Assembly: GCA_003224195.1 (NCBI GenBank)
Contig: QHYP01000095.1
Coordinates: forward strand, 1-8,131
Source of the DNA: Acidobacteriota bacterium
GTDB taxonomy: Bacteria; Acidobacteriota; Terriglobia; Acidiferrales; UBA7541
DNA length: 8,131 nt
Direction of reading: 5' to 3'
This document shows, in pieces, positions 6,854 to 8,131 of this stretch; position 1 is the first letter of the stretch, and every line of letters begins with the position of its first letter. Below the pieces are notes generated by a model that made no database searches, was not told the DNA's origin, and saw only the letters and a list, made by a program, of their open reading frames with translations. The translations under genes and the position numbers were made by a program.

Positions 6854-8095
6854 ATGCAGCCAGCAAGACTGCGTGCGGGGGATGTGTGTATTCGCCGTGC
6901 CGCCCCGCTGGGGATGCTGGTCGTCATCGCCTGCGGCGCGTTTGCCGGAGCTCCAGCCTGCCGCGCTCAAGCCGGCCTCGAGACGCCGCAAGAAACTAAC
7001 GAGCGGATAAAAGCGATGTCGCTCGCCGCGCTGCGCGAGCAGCGCGAGTACGTCATCGGCGGCGGCGACGTGCTTTCCGTCGAGGTGTTTGACGTCGATG
7101 AGCTGTCGCGCGACGTGCGCGTCAGCCAGGCGGGCACCATCGCCCTGCCGCTCCTCCCAGTGCGCTTGCATGTCGCGGGGCTTACCGAAATTCAGATCGA
7201 GCAGAAGATTGCGGAAGTTCTGGAGGCCAACGGTCTCGTTACGCATCCGCAGGTCAGCGTTACCGTCAAAGAAAAGCGCAGCAAGCCGATCACCGTGATT
7301 GGCGCTGTCAATCACCCGATGGTGTATCAGGCGGACCACACAGTAACGCTGCTGGAGCTTCTCTCCGAGGCCGGAGGGATATCGAATGACGCGGCGAACA
7401 CGGTCATCGTGACGCGGGTCGCGGCCGATTCGCTGAACGATACGATGCCGCCGGTCCTGCCCAAAGATCTCATCACTCCCGCAGCGCCGTCGGCATCTCT
7501 TGCGGCGCCGCCGAGTGGCGCGAAACCCGCGAACAATACTCCGCCCGTTGAAGAAACTGCACAGAAGGCGGCAACGCCAAGTCCCATGGCTCTGCCGGCG
7601 TCGGCGGATGCCAAGGACAGCAACGCTAACGTTGCTGAACCACCGCCGATCCAGATCACCCTCAATTTGGACAGGCTTCTCGAATCGGGCGATCCCAAGG
7701 ACAACATGGCGCTCCAGGCGGGCGACATCGTGATGGTTCCGCGCGCCGGCACGGTATATGCCGTCGGCGCGGTGCAGCGCCCCGGGGGGTTTGTTCTTTC
7801 GGGCGACCACTCGCAGATGACCGCGCTGAAGATTCTGGCGCTGGCCGGTGGGGTGACGCGGACGGCCAAAGCCAATCACGCAGTGATCGTGCGCAAGGAC
7901 GTCAACGGCCAGCAGACCCAGATCACCCTAAATCTCAGCAAGATCATGAAGCAGCAGAGCGAGGACGTCGCCATGCATCCGAGTGACATCCTGTTTGTTC
8001 CCGAAAGTGGCGGCAAACAAGCGGCAATCCGTTTTGCCGAGGTTGCTCTTGCGGTTGGCACGGGGGTGGCGATCTACCGCGTCGCTTACCATTAG
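6854..8095 (+). CDS. Wza-type polysaccharide export protein with two SLBB domains
   Basis: 413 residues from the ATG at 6854. The longer frame from 6830 starts inside the TATAAT box and only adds residues ahead of the signal sequence. The gene encodes an outer-membrane polysaccharide export protein (OPX family) that forms the channel through which polymer leaves the cell. N-terminal signal: two arginines at 14-15, then a hydrophobic stretch to about 35, with cleavage likely after AQA (residue 40); VIAC at 24-27 is a weaker lipoprotein alternative. Poly-export domain about 64-140 (YVIGGGDVLSVEVFD, then HPQVSVTV). First SLBB from about 145 (PITVIGAVNHPMVY, LLSEAGGI). A Pro/Ala-rich stretch spans about 199-265. 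Then ITLNLDRLL..GDIVMVP, and a second SLBB from about 300 (VYAVGAVQRPGGFVL, LALAGGV) ending ITLNL...DILFVP. The C-terminus (390-412) is a hydrophobic helix. It follows the ligase-family gene by 49 bp. Confidence 0.92.
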   Translation: MQPARLRAGDVCIRRAAPLGMLVVIACGAFAGAPACRAQAGLETPQETNERIKAMSLAALREQREYVIGGGDVLSVEVFDVDELSRDVRVSQAGTIALPLLPVRLHVAGLTEIQIEQKIAEVLEANGLVTHPQVSVTVKEKRSKPITVIGAVNHPMVYQADHTVTLLELLSEAGGISNDAANTVIVTRVAADSLNDTMPPVLPKDLITPAAPSASLAAPPSGAKPANNTPPVEETAQKAATPSPMALPASADAKDSNANVAEPPPIQITLNLDRLLESGDPKDNMALQAGDIVMVPRAGTVYAVGAVQRPGGFVLSGDHSQMTALKILALAGGVTRTAKANHAVIVRKDVNGQQTQITLNLSKIMKQQSEDVAMHPSDILFVPESGGKQAAIRFAEVALAVGTGVAIYRVAYH

Positions 8096-8100
8096 AAGTT

Positions 8101-8131
8101 ATGGAAGAAAACGGCAACAAACTGGCGGCCC
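8101..8131 (+). CDS. Start of a further gene (3' truncated), product not identifiable
   Basis: An ATG 5 bases after the export gene stop opens a frame that stays open to the window end (MEENGNKLAA). The only purine-rich sequence before it, AGAAG at 8094-8098, is very close to the ATG, so the true start could be further on. Genes in this position behind a Wza-type gene commonly encode a Wzz/Wzc chain-length and tyrosine-kinase protein, but ten residues cannot show that. Confidence 0.45.
   Translation, partial: MEENGNKLAA

Noticed and set aside
6925..6936. VIAC lipobox in the export protein signal sequence
   Set aside because: Not rejected outright, but the hydrophobic core continues past this Cys to a normal AQA cleavage site, so a lipoprotein call is not secure.
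6752..7879. 375-residue open frame on the - strand opposite the export gene
   Set aside because: Shadow frame of a well-supported export protein; Arg-rich and without motifs.

Overview
The window is a GC-rich stretch with every supported gene on the + strand. It holds four complete genes and two cut by the window edges. It reads as the edge of an exopolysaccharide or O-antigen-type locus joined to the two-component system that probably controls it. The organism is probably a Gram-negative, soil-type bacterium, most likely an Acidobacteriota member. This rests on an outer-membrane polysaccharide export protein, on the PDZ/multi-TM/GAF/PAS kinase layout, and on the wording of the sigma-54 regulator (its GAFTSA loop and flanks). 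That is recall of family style, not a database match.

Region 1 (1-4144), signalling. A histidine kinase lacking its N-terminus carries a PDZ domain, about nine membrane segments, GAF, PAS, HisKA and HATPase_c domains. It overlaps by 8 bp a complete NtrC-type response regulator (receiver, sigma-54 AAA+ domain, Fis-type HTH). The pair resembles PrsK/PrsR-like kinase-regulator pairs found beside exopolysaccharide loci, but no exosortase or PEP-CTERM protein lies in the window.

Region 2 (4145-4249) is a 105-bp gap with no convincing promoter, terminator or RNA. Region 3 (4250-6804) holds a membrane-anchored TPR protein with a C-terminal beta-sandwich, carbohydrate-binding-like domain. It overlaps by 4 bp (GTGA) an O-antigen ligase/polymerase-family (Wzy_C) membrane protein.

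Region 4 (6805-8131) begins with a TATAAT-containing promoter candidate. Next comes a Wza-type export protein with a poly-export domain and two SLBB domains, and then the first codons of a further gene. A sigma-54-like -24/-12 element sits about 150 bp upstream of the export gene, inside the end of the ligase gene.

Working model (inference): the kinase senses an envelope state and phosphorylates the regulator. The regulator activates sigma-54 transcription of glycan assembly and export genes. The ligase/polymerase and its TPR/beta-sandwich partner handle lipid-linked glycan in the periplasm, and the Wza-like protein exports it. The parts are known families. The less ordinary points are the GAFTSA loop, the possible internal sigma-54 promoter, the coupled TPR-ligase pair and a disordered insert in the export protein.
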